38,327 nucleotides of DNA, from positions 1 to 38,327 of the forward strand of contig DHXX01000004.1 in assembly GCA_002413865.1 (NCBI GenBank), written 5' to 3'. Positions 1-7,542 of this stretch are shown here, one piece after another; the first letter of the stretch is position 1; each line of letters starts with the position of its first letter. Source of the stretch: Candidatus Saccharibacteria bacterium UBA5145 (lineage in GTDB: Bacteria; Patescibacteriota; Saccharimonadia; Saccharimonadales; UBA4665). The position numbers were made by a program, and so were the translations under genes. The notes beneath the pieces are model-generated. The model worked only from the letters and a program-made list of their open reading frames with translations, searched no databases and was not told the DNA's origin.

Positions 1-24
1 TAATTCCTATTTTCTAATCCCGGC

Positions 25-678
25 TTATTCCAGTTGTTGGCGCATGGCCTCGATATCTTTCAGTACGACGAGCGATTGTTTATTGGTCAACAGACCTTTC
101 CGTTCCAGAGCCGCAATCTCACGACTGGTGGTCTCGCGTGAGGCGTTGACCGAGCTGGCGATATCCTGGTGGCGCAAAGGAGTCTCGATCAGCACGCCAT
201 CGGCGGTTTCTTTGCCAAAGCGCTGCGCCATAGTCAGCAGAAACGACATGATGCGTTCGCGGACAGTCCGGTATTCTAGATCGAGGATGCGATTGCTGTG
301 CAGGCGATACATCTCGGTGGTCATGTCGAGCAGGGGGGCCATCGCGTCTGGTCGTTTTTCGATGTGTTCAAGAAAAGTTTGCCGACTGACTTTCCAAACT
401 ACCGTCGGTACCAGCGCTTGATAGGTGACGTGCCGCTCTTGGCCGGTCAAGGCCCAGATGAGGGGGAAGACCTCGTCTTCTTTATGAATTATTAATAAGT
501 TCTCTTCGTTGTACTTGGTTATATCGTAGGCTTTAACGATTCCCGAGTAGATATAAAAAACGCCCGACGAAGTTTCGTCAGGCCTAATAATGAAATCACC
601 TTTTCTGTACGCTTGTTTAACTCCCCGTGTTCGGAACACCTCCACCAGCTCAGCCACTTGTTTGAGGGTAGCTAACAT
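25..678 (-). CDS. Crp/Fnr-family transcription regulator
   Basis: A 217-residue protein with the two-domain Crp/Fnr layout. Residues about 20-120 form a cyclic-nucleotide-binding-like beta-roll (RKGDFIIRPDETSSGVFYIY is typical of its first strands), followed by a long dimerisation helix near 120-145. A C-terminal winged helix-turn-helix covers about 165-215 (RHQDIASSVNASRETTSREI is the recognition region). No cysteine cluster is visible, so an Fnr-type iron-sulfur sensor is unlikely; the ligand cannot be told. The start is supported by a CATAAT -10 six bases upstream of the ATG, implying a leaderless mRNA. It is transcribed away from the PH-domain gene. Family assignment is firm; its regulon is unknown. 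Confidence 0.9.
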   Translation of the reverse strand: MLATLKQVAELVEVFRTRGVKQAYRKGDFIIRPDETSSGVFYIYSGIVKAYDITKYNEENLLIIHKEDEVFPLIWALTGQERHVTYQALVPTVVWKVSRQTFLEHIEKRPDAMAPLLDMTTEMYRLHSNRILDLEYRTVRERIMSFLLTMAQRFGKETADGVLIETPLRHQDIASSVNASRETTSREIAALERKGLLTNKQSLVVLKDIEAMRQQLE

Positions 679-684
679 GTCTAA

Positions 685-713
685 ATTATGAACACAAACT
701 GTGGAAAAGTCCA
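685..713 (-). promoter_or_regulatory. promoter of the Crp/Fnr gene
   Basis: On the minus strand, TGGACT (708-713) and CATAAT (685-690) are separated by 17 bp, and the -10 ends 6 nt before the ATG. This predicts a transcript starting at or next to the start codon. The rest of the 679-863 gap shows no gene. Confidence 0.45.
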
Positions 714-863
714 GTAAATTATACTACGTATTAATAACAATGACCGCTCAACAGGGGTCGAGTGACGGCTTGGTGATTAAACCACTAGCCCGTGAGTGAC
801 TATTTTCACGATCAATATTCCAAATAGCGACTAATATGAAGATACATAAGAGGAGACGTAACC

Positions 864-1868
864 ATGGTGAGCCCAAAGTCCGTTGAAGACCAGTTGAAAC
901 TTATCCACTTTAACCAACGGTCCTGGGGCCGGACCGAGATATCGGAGTTGCCAAATATCCTCATGCCTGACGAAGAAATCTTTGAGTGCGTCAATGGGTA
1001 CTACGAAGGTGGCTTTGCCCTCTTGTGCGCTACCAATATTCGGATGTTGCTGATCGATAAAAAGCCGCTTAAATACTTAACCGTAGAAGACCTTCGCTTC
1101 GATATGATTAATCAGATTGACTACAGCCACCGCTTGCTGGGGGCCCATATTACGGTCAGTGCTGGCATTAAGAACCTTAAATTCACGAGCCTTAACCAAC
1201 GACGTTTGCGCAAGCTGATTGATCACATTCAGAATCGTATGGCCGAAATAAAACAAGAGTCTCTCAACCAGGGAGAAACCCAACAACTGCACCTGGAAAA
1301 CATCAACCAGCAACTGCAAGCCTATCTGCTCGCTCAATACGAGCACCAAGCTGAGCTGAGCCGCCAGCTGGAACAGGCCAAGGCCGGTAGTCCGACTGTG
1401 CTGTCGCAACCGGTCCCGGTTGCACCACCACCGAGTACCGAGTTATCAGATTATCTTTTTGCCCAAAACCTACTCAAGTCTTATGACTTGCCTACGGCTA
1501 GGCCTTTGACTGGGGCCGCTGCACCGGCCTCCGGCACGGTAGCCTTGCCGTCGCAACCCGATCCAACCCAGGCACCGGATAAAGTTACCGATCGCGACTT
1601 GGCGGAGATATACCAAGCCGGGCGCGAAGAGGTTTTTAAGCGCTATCAGGCCATCGCGGCCGGCGCCAAGGCCACCCAGCAAACTGTTACTAATCACCTA
1701 CCAGCCAGTTTGAGCGCCATCGGTATAGAGATTAACCCGCTCCGGATGGCTTACGCTAAACTGCCAATGATCAGGCGGATGCGAAATCATAAGTCCGGTC
1801 ATAGTGATGGGACACCGCAACAAAGCATTGGTACGTCGCGTTTGGCGACACCAGGGCGTGGCGCTTAG
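864..1868 (+). CDS. PH-like domain protein with coiled coil
   Basis: 334 residues. Residues about 25-125 resemble a bacterial Pleckstrin-homology-like domain of the YokE/bPH type (alternating strands around GGFALLCATNIRMLLIDKKP and the basic helix RRLRKLIDHIQNRM). A Gln/Glu-rich helical stretch, probably coiled coil, covers about 125-180. A Pro/Ala-rich low-complexity tail follows. No signal peptide or membrane segment is evident, so a cytoplasmic or peripheral location is inferred. A good ribosome binding site (AGAGGAG, 849-855) lies 8 nt before the ATG. This is unlike the leaderless genes around it. The function is not known; the domain call is moderately confident. Confidence 0.75.
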   Translation: MVSPKSVEDQLKLIHFNQRSWGRTEISELPNILMPDEEIFECVNGYYEGGFALLCATNIRMLLIDKKPLKYLTVEDLRFDMINQIDYSHRLLGAHITVSAGIKNLKFTSLNQRRLRKLIDHIQNRMAEIKQESLNQGETQQLHLENINQQLQAYLLAQYEHQAELSRQLEQAKAGSPTVLSQPVPVAPPPSTELSDYLFAQNLLKSYDLPTARPLTGAAAPASGTVALPSQPDPTQAPDKVTDRDLAEIYQAGREEVFKRYQAIAAGAKATQQTVTNHLPASLSAIGIEINPLRMAYAKLPMIRRMRNHKSGHSDGTPQQSIGTSRLATPGRGA

Positions 1869-1877
1869 TAGCTAATA

Positions 1878-2963
1878 TTATTTGGAGACGTTGAATCGAA
1901 ATTCAACGACGTCATTAGATCGCATGACGTAGGCTTTGCCTTCGGTCCGGACCTGGCCGTTGCTCCGGGCCGACGAAAGGGAACCGGCGGCTAGTAGATC
2001 TACGCAATCGACGACTTCGGCGGCGATAAAGCCGCGCTCGAAGTCACCGTGAATGACGCCGGCGGCTTGGGGTGCGGTCGCTCCGACGGGAATTGTCCAA
2101 GCCCGGACTTCTTTTTCGCCAGCAGTTAGATAGCTCTGCAGCCCGAGGGTTTGGTACGCGGCGTGAATGAGTTGGATCAGTCCCGACTCGGCTTGGCCGT
2201 AGCTCTCGAGTAGTTCGGTAGCGTCGGCTGGGTCGAGATCCTTGAGCTCGCTCTCGAGCTTAGCGCAGACAAACAGCGCTTGGGCGGGCGCCACCAACTG
2301 GCGTAACTGCGCCTGACGGTTGGTATCACCCAAGCCGGCCTCATCCAGATTGAACAAATAGATGATTGGCTTGGCGGTCAGCAACTGCAGATCGGCGATT
2401 TGCGCCGGGTCGATAGCGGTCTGGCTCCAGAACGGGGTACCGGCGTCTAACAGGTCATGGACGCGTTGATAGGTGTCGGCGATCGGCTTGAGCTTGGGGT
2501 TGGCCCGGGCTTCTTTTTCGAGTTTCGGCAGGCGCTTCTGAACGGTTTGCAAATCAGCCAAGACGAGTTCGGTGTTAATGACGTCAATGTCTTTACGCGG
2601 ATCGGGTTGCTCGTCGACGTGGATAACATTATTGTCCTCGAACGCCCGGACGACCTGAACGATAGCGTTACAGGTGCGGATGTGGGCCAGGAATTGGTTG
2701 CCCAGGCCTTCGCCTTGACTAGCCCCAGCCACTAGTCCGGCGATATCGACGAACGTTACCGTCGCCGGTACGATTTTATCGGTGTGATAGAGAGCGCCGA
2801 GCTCTTGCAGACGGGGGTCGGGCACCGGCACGATGCCGGTATTGGGCTCGATAGTCGCAAATGGATAATTGGCGGCCAGAATATTACTGCCGGTCAGGGC
2901 GTTAAAGAGGGTCGACTTGCCGATGTTGGGCAGCCCGACTATGCCAATTGATAATGAAGCCAT
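1878..2963 (-). CDS. ychF: Ribosome-binding ATPase/GTPase YchF
   Basis: 361 residues, matching the family length (about 363). The N-terminus has the YchF G1 motif GIVGLPNIGKST, then switch/G3 DIAGLVAGASQGEGLGNQFL and a NLDE-type G4 variant (YLFNLDEA). The last 85 residues form the TGS domain (GVIHGDFERGFIAAEVV). YchF hydrolyses ATP rather than GTP and binds the ribosome. The frame extends upstream to 3014. The start at 2963 is chosen because it gives the conserved MASLSIGIVG N-terminus and because an extended -10 (TGTTAGAAT) ends 7 nt before it. An ATG at 2972 is possible but would lie inside the spacer. Convergent with the PH-domain gene. Confidence 0.95.
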   Translation of the reverse strand: MASLSIGIVGLPNIGKSTLFNALTGSNILAANYPFATIEPNTGIVPVPDPRLQELGALYHTDKIVPATVTFVDIAGLVAGASQGEGLGNQFLAHIRTCNAIVQVVRAFEDNNVIHVDEQPDPRKDIDVINTELVLADLQTVQKRLPKLEKEARANPKLKPIADTYQRVHDLLDAGTPFWSQTAIDPAQIADLQLLTAKPIIYLFNLDEAGLGDTNRQAQLRQLVAPAQALFVCAKLESELKDLDPADATELLESYGQAESGLIQLIHAAYQTLGLQSYLTAGEKEVRAWTIPVGATAPQAAGVIHGDFERGFIAAEVVDCVDLLAAGSLSSARSNGQVRTEGKAYVMRSNDVVEFRFNVSK

Positions 2964-2970
2964 AGCCTCC

Positions 2971-2979
2971 ATTCTAACA
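2971..2979 (-). promoter_or_regulatory. extended -10 of ychF
   Basis: TGT plus TAGAAT on the minus strand, 7 nt upstream of the ATG at 2963. It decides the start codon and implies a leaderless transcript. No clear -35 was seen. Confidence 0.5.
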
Positions 2980-3103
2980 GATGTCAGCAAAAAGTTTATA
3001 AGTGTATATTGCATTTAAGGCAACAATATGCTAATGTATAAATTAAGATAACAATTATTTGCGATCATATCTCATAATTTAAAAAGGTATTTAATCAACT
3101 GCT

Positions 3104-3337
3104 ATGACACATTTAGAAACATCACCCGAAGCCAATCGAACATCTAGAATCGCTAAAATTGCCGCCGGCACTAAAGAATCGTATGAGAATTTTATGGAGT
3201 CACTGCTGAACGGGGCTCCCAGTCAATGGGATGGCGTCTTTACGCCTCCAGAGGTGACACAGCCAACCAGCTTAGATCCAAATCTACAACCACCCGAAGC
3301 TCAAGTCACGCCGCCCGTCGCCAATAATAATAATTAA
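3104..3337 (+). CDS. Small hypothetical protein
   Basis: 77 residues, acidic and Pro/Thr/Asn-rich at the C-terminus, ending in four Asn. The first half (RIAKIAAGTKESYENFMESL) could form an amphipathic helix. No membrane segment or recognised domain. A weak -10 (TTTAAT, 3090-3095) ends 8 nt before the ATG, the same leaderless spacing as neighbouring genes, and no Shine-Dalgarno sequence is seen. It could be a real short gene or a chance frame. Confidence 0.45.
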   Translation: MTHLETSPEANRTSRIAKIAAGTKESYENFMESLLNGAPSQWDGVFTPPEVTQPTSLDPNLQPPEAQVTPPVANNNN

Positions 3338-3493
3338 ACGACTGTACGATGCAGTGGGGCTTTGGTCGGGCGCTGTGTCTGTAGTAAGAGCAAGGCGACC
3401 GTATAATCGAAGGCAGTCGGCGCAGACGTAAGTAGTGGGGGATGAACAACTCGCAACGGCTTCATAATAGTATTGTATTCTGCTCATTGTTGC

Positions 3494-3540
3494 TGGTATG
3501 ATTAACGCAAAGCTTAAGCTTAACCAAATGCTGGTATTAT
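3494..3540 (+). promoter_or_regulatory. candidate promoters for the pilus island
   Basis: Two extended -10 boxes precede the TPR gene: TGGTATGAT (3494-3502) and TGGTATTAT (3532-3540), the second directly touching the ATG. The first would give a 5' leader of about 30 nt without a Shine-Dalgarno sequence. The second would start transcription inside the gene. The first is therefore more likely to serve this ORF. Confidence 0.4.
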
Positions 3541-4077
3541 ATGAGTGAAGAAAACCAAAACGTAACAGAGCCACCTGTCCGCGAGGGGATACGTCTACGG
3601 TCGAAAATACTGGCGCTCTCAGCCGCCATTTTAGTCGCCGCCACCATCGCGGGCTTCGTTCTTTATAAGAATCATACAAAAAGTACCATAGTACTGCCGC
3701 CGCACCTGACGGCCAGCCAGCAATCGGACTATCTCGCCTATAAGGGTGACTACAACGGCGCCCAAAAAATCACTGCCGGGCAGGTAGCCAAAGCCCCGAG
3801 CGCGACGGCAAAAGCCGGCTTATACCTCCAGCAGGCCACGATTGCCCTGAACGCCAAAAATTATGCCGACGCCAAAAAGTATGCCCAATCAGCCGAGTCT
3901 CTCCAGCCAAACGACAATACGGCCAGCTTGCTCGGCTATATTGCCGCCCAGACCGGCGACAAAGCCGCCGCCAAACAGTATTACCAAAAAGCCATCGACC
4001 GTTTAGATAAGAATGCCGATAGCTATAATGCCTCGCGGCAGGACTACCAAACCCGTTTGCAGGAGCTCGGTCAGTAA
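3541..4077 (+). CDS. TPR-containing membrane protein
   Basis: 178 residues. A short cytoplasmic N-terminus is followed by one membrane segment at about 24-42 (ILALSAAILVAATIAGFVLY). The rest is Ala/Lys-rich helical repeat: two tetratricopeptide-like units at about 90-155 (YADAKKYAQSAESLQPNDNT and GDKAAAKQYYQKAIDRL). A protein-interaction scaffold on the outer face is inferred. Its TAA overlaps the ATG of the large secreted protein by one base (TAATG), so the two are probably translated together. It is the first gene of the T4P island. Related TPR proteins often act as pilus-assembly helpers, but no specific family is recognised. Confidence 0.8.
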   Translation: MSEENQNVTEPPVREGIRLRSKILALSAAILVAATIAGFVLYKNHTKSTIVLPPHLTASQQSDYLAYKGDYNGAQKITAGQVAKAPSATAKAGLYLQQATIALNAKNYADAKKYAQSAESLQPNDNTASLLGYIAAQTGDKAAAKQYYQKAIDRLDKNADSYNASRQDYQTRLQELGQ

Positions 4078-6875
4078 TGAAGAAACTGTTGCTCTCGCTC
4101 GGCTTGTTTTCGTTATTTATGACGGGATTCTTTGTTTTCGGCACCCAGCACGCCGCGGCGGCGACGTGGTGTGGCGTTATGGCGAACCCGGCGAACCCGC
4201 CGCCACCCTATACTGGCGCCGCCGACAGCAACACCCAAGACGCCAACTGTATTACTTATGGGCAGGTTTACACCGCCCTCAACGGGGTAGGGACTACCAG
4301 CACCTCATCGGCGACCCTCAAGGCGAATTTCAAAAGCTATCTTAATGGCAAAGCAGCCAGTCCTTGGGGTTTCCAGCGAACTGGGGCGGCTTTCATCAAG
4401 AAAGGTCTCGATGGTGGCACCGGCACTTGGTCGTCTCGGATCGACAACCCGGCCGTTACGTTTAGGATGGAAACTTTTAACTCCTGTAATACAGCGTGGC
4501 CGAATACCGCTTATAGTATTTCAACTAATACAGTTGTGAAAGATAATAATTGTAAGACGGCGACCCCCGCCTTGGTGATACGTTTGTCGGGGACTATTGT
4601 CTATGCCATTAAGGTAGATTGCGGGAACCCGATGGGGGACTTAACGGTTTTGCCGAACTTTGACTGGGCTTTGACTGGTACGAGCACCGCTAGTGTAACT
4701 ACCGCGAAACCAGGTGCCACGGTTACGTTCAAGCATACCGTCAAGAACGCGGGGCCAAGCACCGCAACCTACGCTTGGACTATTCAGAGCTCGTATGCGG
4801 GCGCAGTTGCTAACGTAACTGCTGCGGCTAATGCTTCAACGGCTAAGGGGAGCAGCAACCCTAATGCGAAAACATACTCAAAACTCATTCCCTTAAACGC
4901 GGTGATCGGCAGTAACTATTGCCAGCGAGTATATTACACCCATGCCAGCGGCCCGGCTACCGCCGCCGGCGCCAGCAGTTACGTCTGTGTAAAGGTGGTG
5001 TTAGCGCCGGTGGCGGTCGTGACGTGCCCGAACTTGCCGGGGCTCAATCAGGTGGCGGTTGGCGGCGTCAGTTTCCCGACGGCTGAACCTAACGGTTCGC
5101 CTCCCGCCTCCCCCTCGAACGGCTATACGTATTACACCCGCCCGGTAATTGGGCATGCACTGGTCAGCGCCCGCGACGCCTACACCGGCAGATCTTTGCC
5201 TGTCAACAGCGCAGCCCTTACCGTCGACTTTCGGACATCAGTAGCGGCCTACCCCTACGATTCACAGCAAGCTAATGTAACGTATACGAATACCTACCAA
5301 CTTTACTCACATAAATGGGTCGTTACTTACACTAATATATATAATGCGGTGACAAAGAAATGGGTGCTAACGGCGACAGGCGGATATTGGTTAACTGGTG
5401 GTGGCAGCTCATATGTTTCCGGAGCCCACTCTGACGGTTCGGTGGGTATGGGCGAATGCTTCCGACGGAATTTTGTCGTCACCGACGTGAGCACCGGGAG
5501 TGTCAACTTTGATGATTCAGAAGATCCCACTAGGGCCTCGGCTGGCGGTTCAATAGCATCAGTGACATTTGACTACGAAGGCCCAGACCCCACCGTTGGT
5601 ATGCGCGCACCCATGCAAGTCCGATTGAACTATACCTACCAGTACAGTAATGGTTGTACTGGTAGTGGATCATTTATGGCCAGCGGTGGCTACAGTGCAG
5701 GCAACGGCACGGGCACCATACCCGGTTCGTCGTGTGCGACCAGCGCGCCGCCGTTAATGCCGGGCGACACAATCTGCATTTCTTACACAGTTTCCCCCGA
5801 ACAAGGGCAAATGACCAGCAACGGTTCACCCATTGGTGGTACCGGCAGCGTGGATAGCGATTCGACCTGCGTGAACCTGGTCGACAAGCCGTACGCCCAC
5901 TTCTTTGGCCTCGATGTCTCGGCCGGCGGCAGCTTCGACACAGGCAACAATAAATGCCTCGGCACTTCTCCCACGCTGGGCGGAATTGCGGCTTCCTTCA
6001 AAGCCGCCGGTCCTCCGGCGCGTGGCTCGGCCGTTCAGTACGGCGCACTGGCGCTAGGCACGGTTGGTGGCTTCGGTAGCGCCAGTTTACGAACTAGCCT
6101 GCCATTTTCTCAAAACGGCTTGACGTTTGCGAACTCGGGCGGCTTTTTTGGCAGTCTCGGTGTCACCCACTGCGTGCCCGACTACTTTAACACCAAGCCG
6201 GCCACGCTGATTAAGTCGACCTCTGATGTTAACTTAGCCTCCTTTGACGGTATTGGCGATAAGACCCCCCAACAATCTTGGTATGGTCGATCCCCCGGGA
6301 CGAACATAAGTGGTTTCGTGGGAGTCGGTGCGGGTATCGCCAAGGATAATCGAATCGCCATCTATATCACCGGCAACGCCTACATCGAGCAAGATATTAC
6401 CTTCAAAGATACTGCCTGGGCTACCCCGGACGATGTACCGTCTTTCTACCTAGTCGCTACAGGGGATATCTATGTCAGCCCCGATGTGTCTGAACTTGAC
6501 GGTGTTTACGTCGCAAAAGGCGCGATCTATACCTGTGCTCAAGATAATTTTACTAAGTTTCCCAGCGCGACGATGTACGACGCCTGTTCGAACCAACTTA
6601 CCGTCAACGGCGCGTTTATTGCCCAACAAGTGTACTTGTACCGCACTTACGGCTCGCTCCGAAACTCGCTCGGCGGTGAAAGTCCAATTAATCCTAATGG
6701 CGGCGATTGTACTATAAACACCCGACTGGCGGGGCGCAGTAATCTCTACGACTGCGCCGCCGAAGTCTTTAACTTCAGCCCCGAGACTTTCTTGGGCAAG
6801 CCAGCCCTCGGTTCGCCCCCTAGCTCGGGAATCACGAAGTACGATTTCATCTCTAGCTTTTCACCGGTGCTATAA
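4077..6875 (+). CDS. Large secreted protein, pilus-island paralog 1
   Basis: 932 residues. It has a Sec signal peptide (KKLLLSLGLFSLFMTGFFVF, cleavage likely near AAAA-TW, about residue 29). A CARDB/DUF11-like beta domain follows at about 190-270 (PGATVTFKHTVKNAGPSTA), then Thr/Ser/Gly-rich beta regions. A C-terminal domain of about 330 residues is shared with the 814-residue paralog downstream. It runs from AHFFGLDVSAGGSFDTG to the last residue, contains conserved Cys and repeats hydrophobic strands (IAIYITGNAYI, FYLVATGDIYVS), suggesting a beta-helix. No pilin N-terminus and no sorting signal. Position upstream of pilM suggests a pilus-associated surface protein or adhesin; this is inference. 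The DNA of the shared region is close to identical in parts. Confidence 0.85.
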   Translation: MKKLLLSLGLFSLFMTGFFVFGTQHAAAATWCGVMANPANPPPPYTGAADSNTQDANCITYGQVYTALNGVGTTSTSSATLKANFKSYLNGKAASPWGFQRTGAAFIKKGLDGGTGTWSSRIDNPAVTFRMETFNSCNTAWPNTAYSISTNTVVKDNNCKTATPALVIRLSGTIVYAIKVDCGNPMGDLTVLPNFDWALTGTSTASVTTAKPGATVTFKHTVKNAGPSTATYAWTIQSSYAGAVANVTAAANASTAKGSSNPNAKTYSKLIPLNAVIGSNYCQRVYYTHASGPATAAGASSYVCVKVVLAPVAVVTCPNLPGLNQVAVGGVSFPTAEPNGSPPASPSNGYTYYTRPVIGHALVSARDAYTGRSLPVNSAALTVDFRTSVAAYPYDSQQANVTYTNTYQLYSHKWVVTYTNIYNAVTKKWVLTATGGYWLTGGGSSYVSGAHSDGSVGMGECFRRNFVVTDVSTGSVNFDDSEDPTRASAGGSIASVTFDYEGPDPTVGMRAPMQVRLNYTYQYSNGCTGSGSFMASGGYSAGNGTGTIPGSSCATSAPPLMPGDTICISYTVSPEQGQMTSNGSPIGGTGSVDSDSTCVNLVDKPYAHFFGLDVSAGGSFDTGNNKCLGTSPTLGGIAASFKAAGPPARGSAVQYGALALGTVGGFGSASLRTSLPFSQNGLTFANSGGFFGSLGVTHCVPDYFNTKPATLIKSTSDVNLASFDGIGDKTPQQSWYGRSPGTNISGFVGVGAGIAKDNRIAIYITGNAYIEQDITFKDTAWATPDDVPSFYLVATGDIYVSPDVSELDGVYVAKGAIYTCAQDNFTKFPSATMYDACSNQLTVNGAFIAQQVYLYRTYGSLRNSLGGESPINPNGGDCTINTRLAGRSNLYDCAAEVFNFSPETFLGKPALGSPPSSGITKYDFISSFSPVL

Positions 6876-6876
6876 C

Positions 6877-6885
6877 TGCTACAAT
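6877..6885 (+). promoter_or_regulatory. internal extended -10 (TGCTACAAT)
   Basis: It lies just after the stop of paralog 1 and recurs identically at 9985-9993 after paralog 2. The expected start of transcription is near 6892. That transcript would reach the small ORF at 6899 without the AAGGA ribosome site at 6886-6890, which only read-through mRNA would carry. Confidence 0.45.
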
Positions 6886-6898
6886 AAGGATAAGAATT

Positions 6899-7024
6899 AT
6901 GGGTGGAATGAAAATAAAACAACTTGGTCAAAGTCGGGCTGGCGCCCGCCGAAGTGTCCCCGAGGACTGTCTTGTGGGTCACGAGGCTAGTGTTACGACC
7001 GGGGCATCGTCATTAACATCCTAA
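6899..7024 (+). CDS. Short ORF, 41 residues, duplicated N-terminus
   Basis: ATG with an AAGGA Shine-Dalgarno sequence 8 nt upstream (6886-6890). The peptide begins MGGMKIKQLGQSRAG, almost the same as the short ORF at 10007 (MGGIKIKQLGQSRTG), and then diverges. The TAA stop is 2 nt before the GTG of the next gene, which has no ribosome site of its own, so this ORF may serve to couple translation. It may instead be a by-product of the duplicated DNA. No function is recognised. Confidence 0.4.
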   Translation: MGGMKIKQLGQSRAGARRSVPEDCLVGHEASVTTGASSLTS

Positions 7025-7026
7025 AA

Positions 7027-7542
7027 GTGGCCGTCGGTAGGATTAAATTCGCCCGGCATCTGTTTTCTGTCGCCGGTAGCAAAAATGCCAAGTATTTTGT
7101 CATTAGTGTTTTGGGGATTGGACTGGCCGTCGGAGTGTTATCCTGGGCTTCGCCACACCAAACTGACAACAACGACGAGCAGTCAGGGGTGGCATACAAG
7201 TGTTCAAGCCAAACACTGCGTGATGCGAGTCAAGTTTTCGACCCGACTAAAGTCGCCGACCTTGGCCGGATTGTCGTAAAAATTCAAAAAAACAATGGCT
7301 ATACCACAGACCCCAATTGTCTATACGTGGTCACCACGTACTACATAAACCTGAGTGACTCTAGCCATGCCCGTTACTATGTAGACAAGCTAAATGCAGC
7401 CTACGATAAGAACAAAGGCTTGTCCGCCTCATTAAACCCAAATATTAACTTAAGCGTTGCTGATCTTAATGATACGGTTAAATTTTTGGAAAAAAACGAT
7501 CAGCAATTTAAGCTGAATGAACGGGGCTCGGCGGAACCATGA
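7027..7542 (+). CDS. Membrane-anchored hypothetical protein of the pilus island
   Basis: 171 residues from a GTG start. One membrane segment at about 23-42 (AKYFVISVLGIGLAVGVLSW) follows a basic N-terminus, placing about 125 residues outside. Two extracellular Cys (KCSSQ, NCLY) may form a disulfide. The C-terminal half is helical and polar. The GTG lies 2 nt after the stop of the 41-residue ORF and lacks a Shine-Dalgarno sequence. Its TGA overlaps the next ATG (ATGA at 7539), which indicates coupling to paralog 2. No family recognised; a partner or anchor for the secreted paralog is inferred from context. Confidence 0.75.
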   Translation: MAVGRIKFARHLFSVAGSKNAKYFVISVLGIGLAVGVLSWASPHQTDNNDEQSGVAYKCSSQTLRDASQVFDPTKVADLGRIVVKIQKNNGYTTDPNCLYVVTTYYINLSDSSHARYYVDKLNAAYDKNKGLSASLNPNINLSVADLNDTVKFLEKNDQQFKLNERGSAEP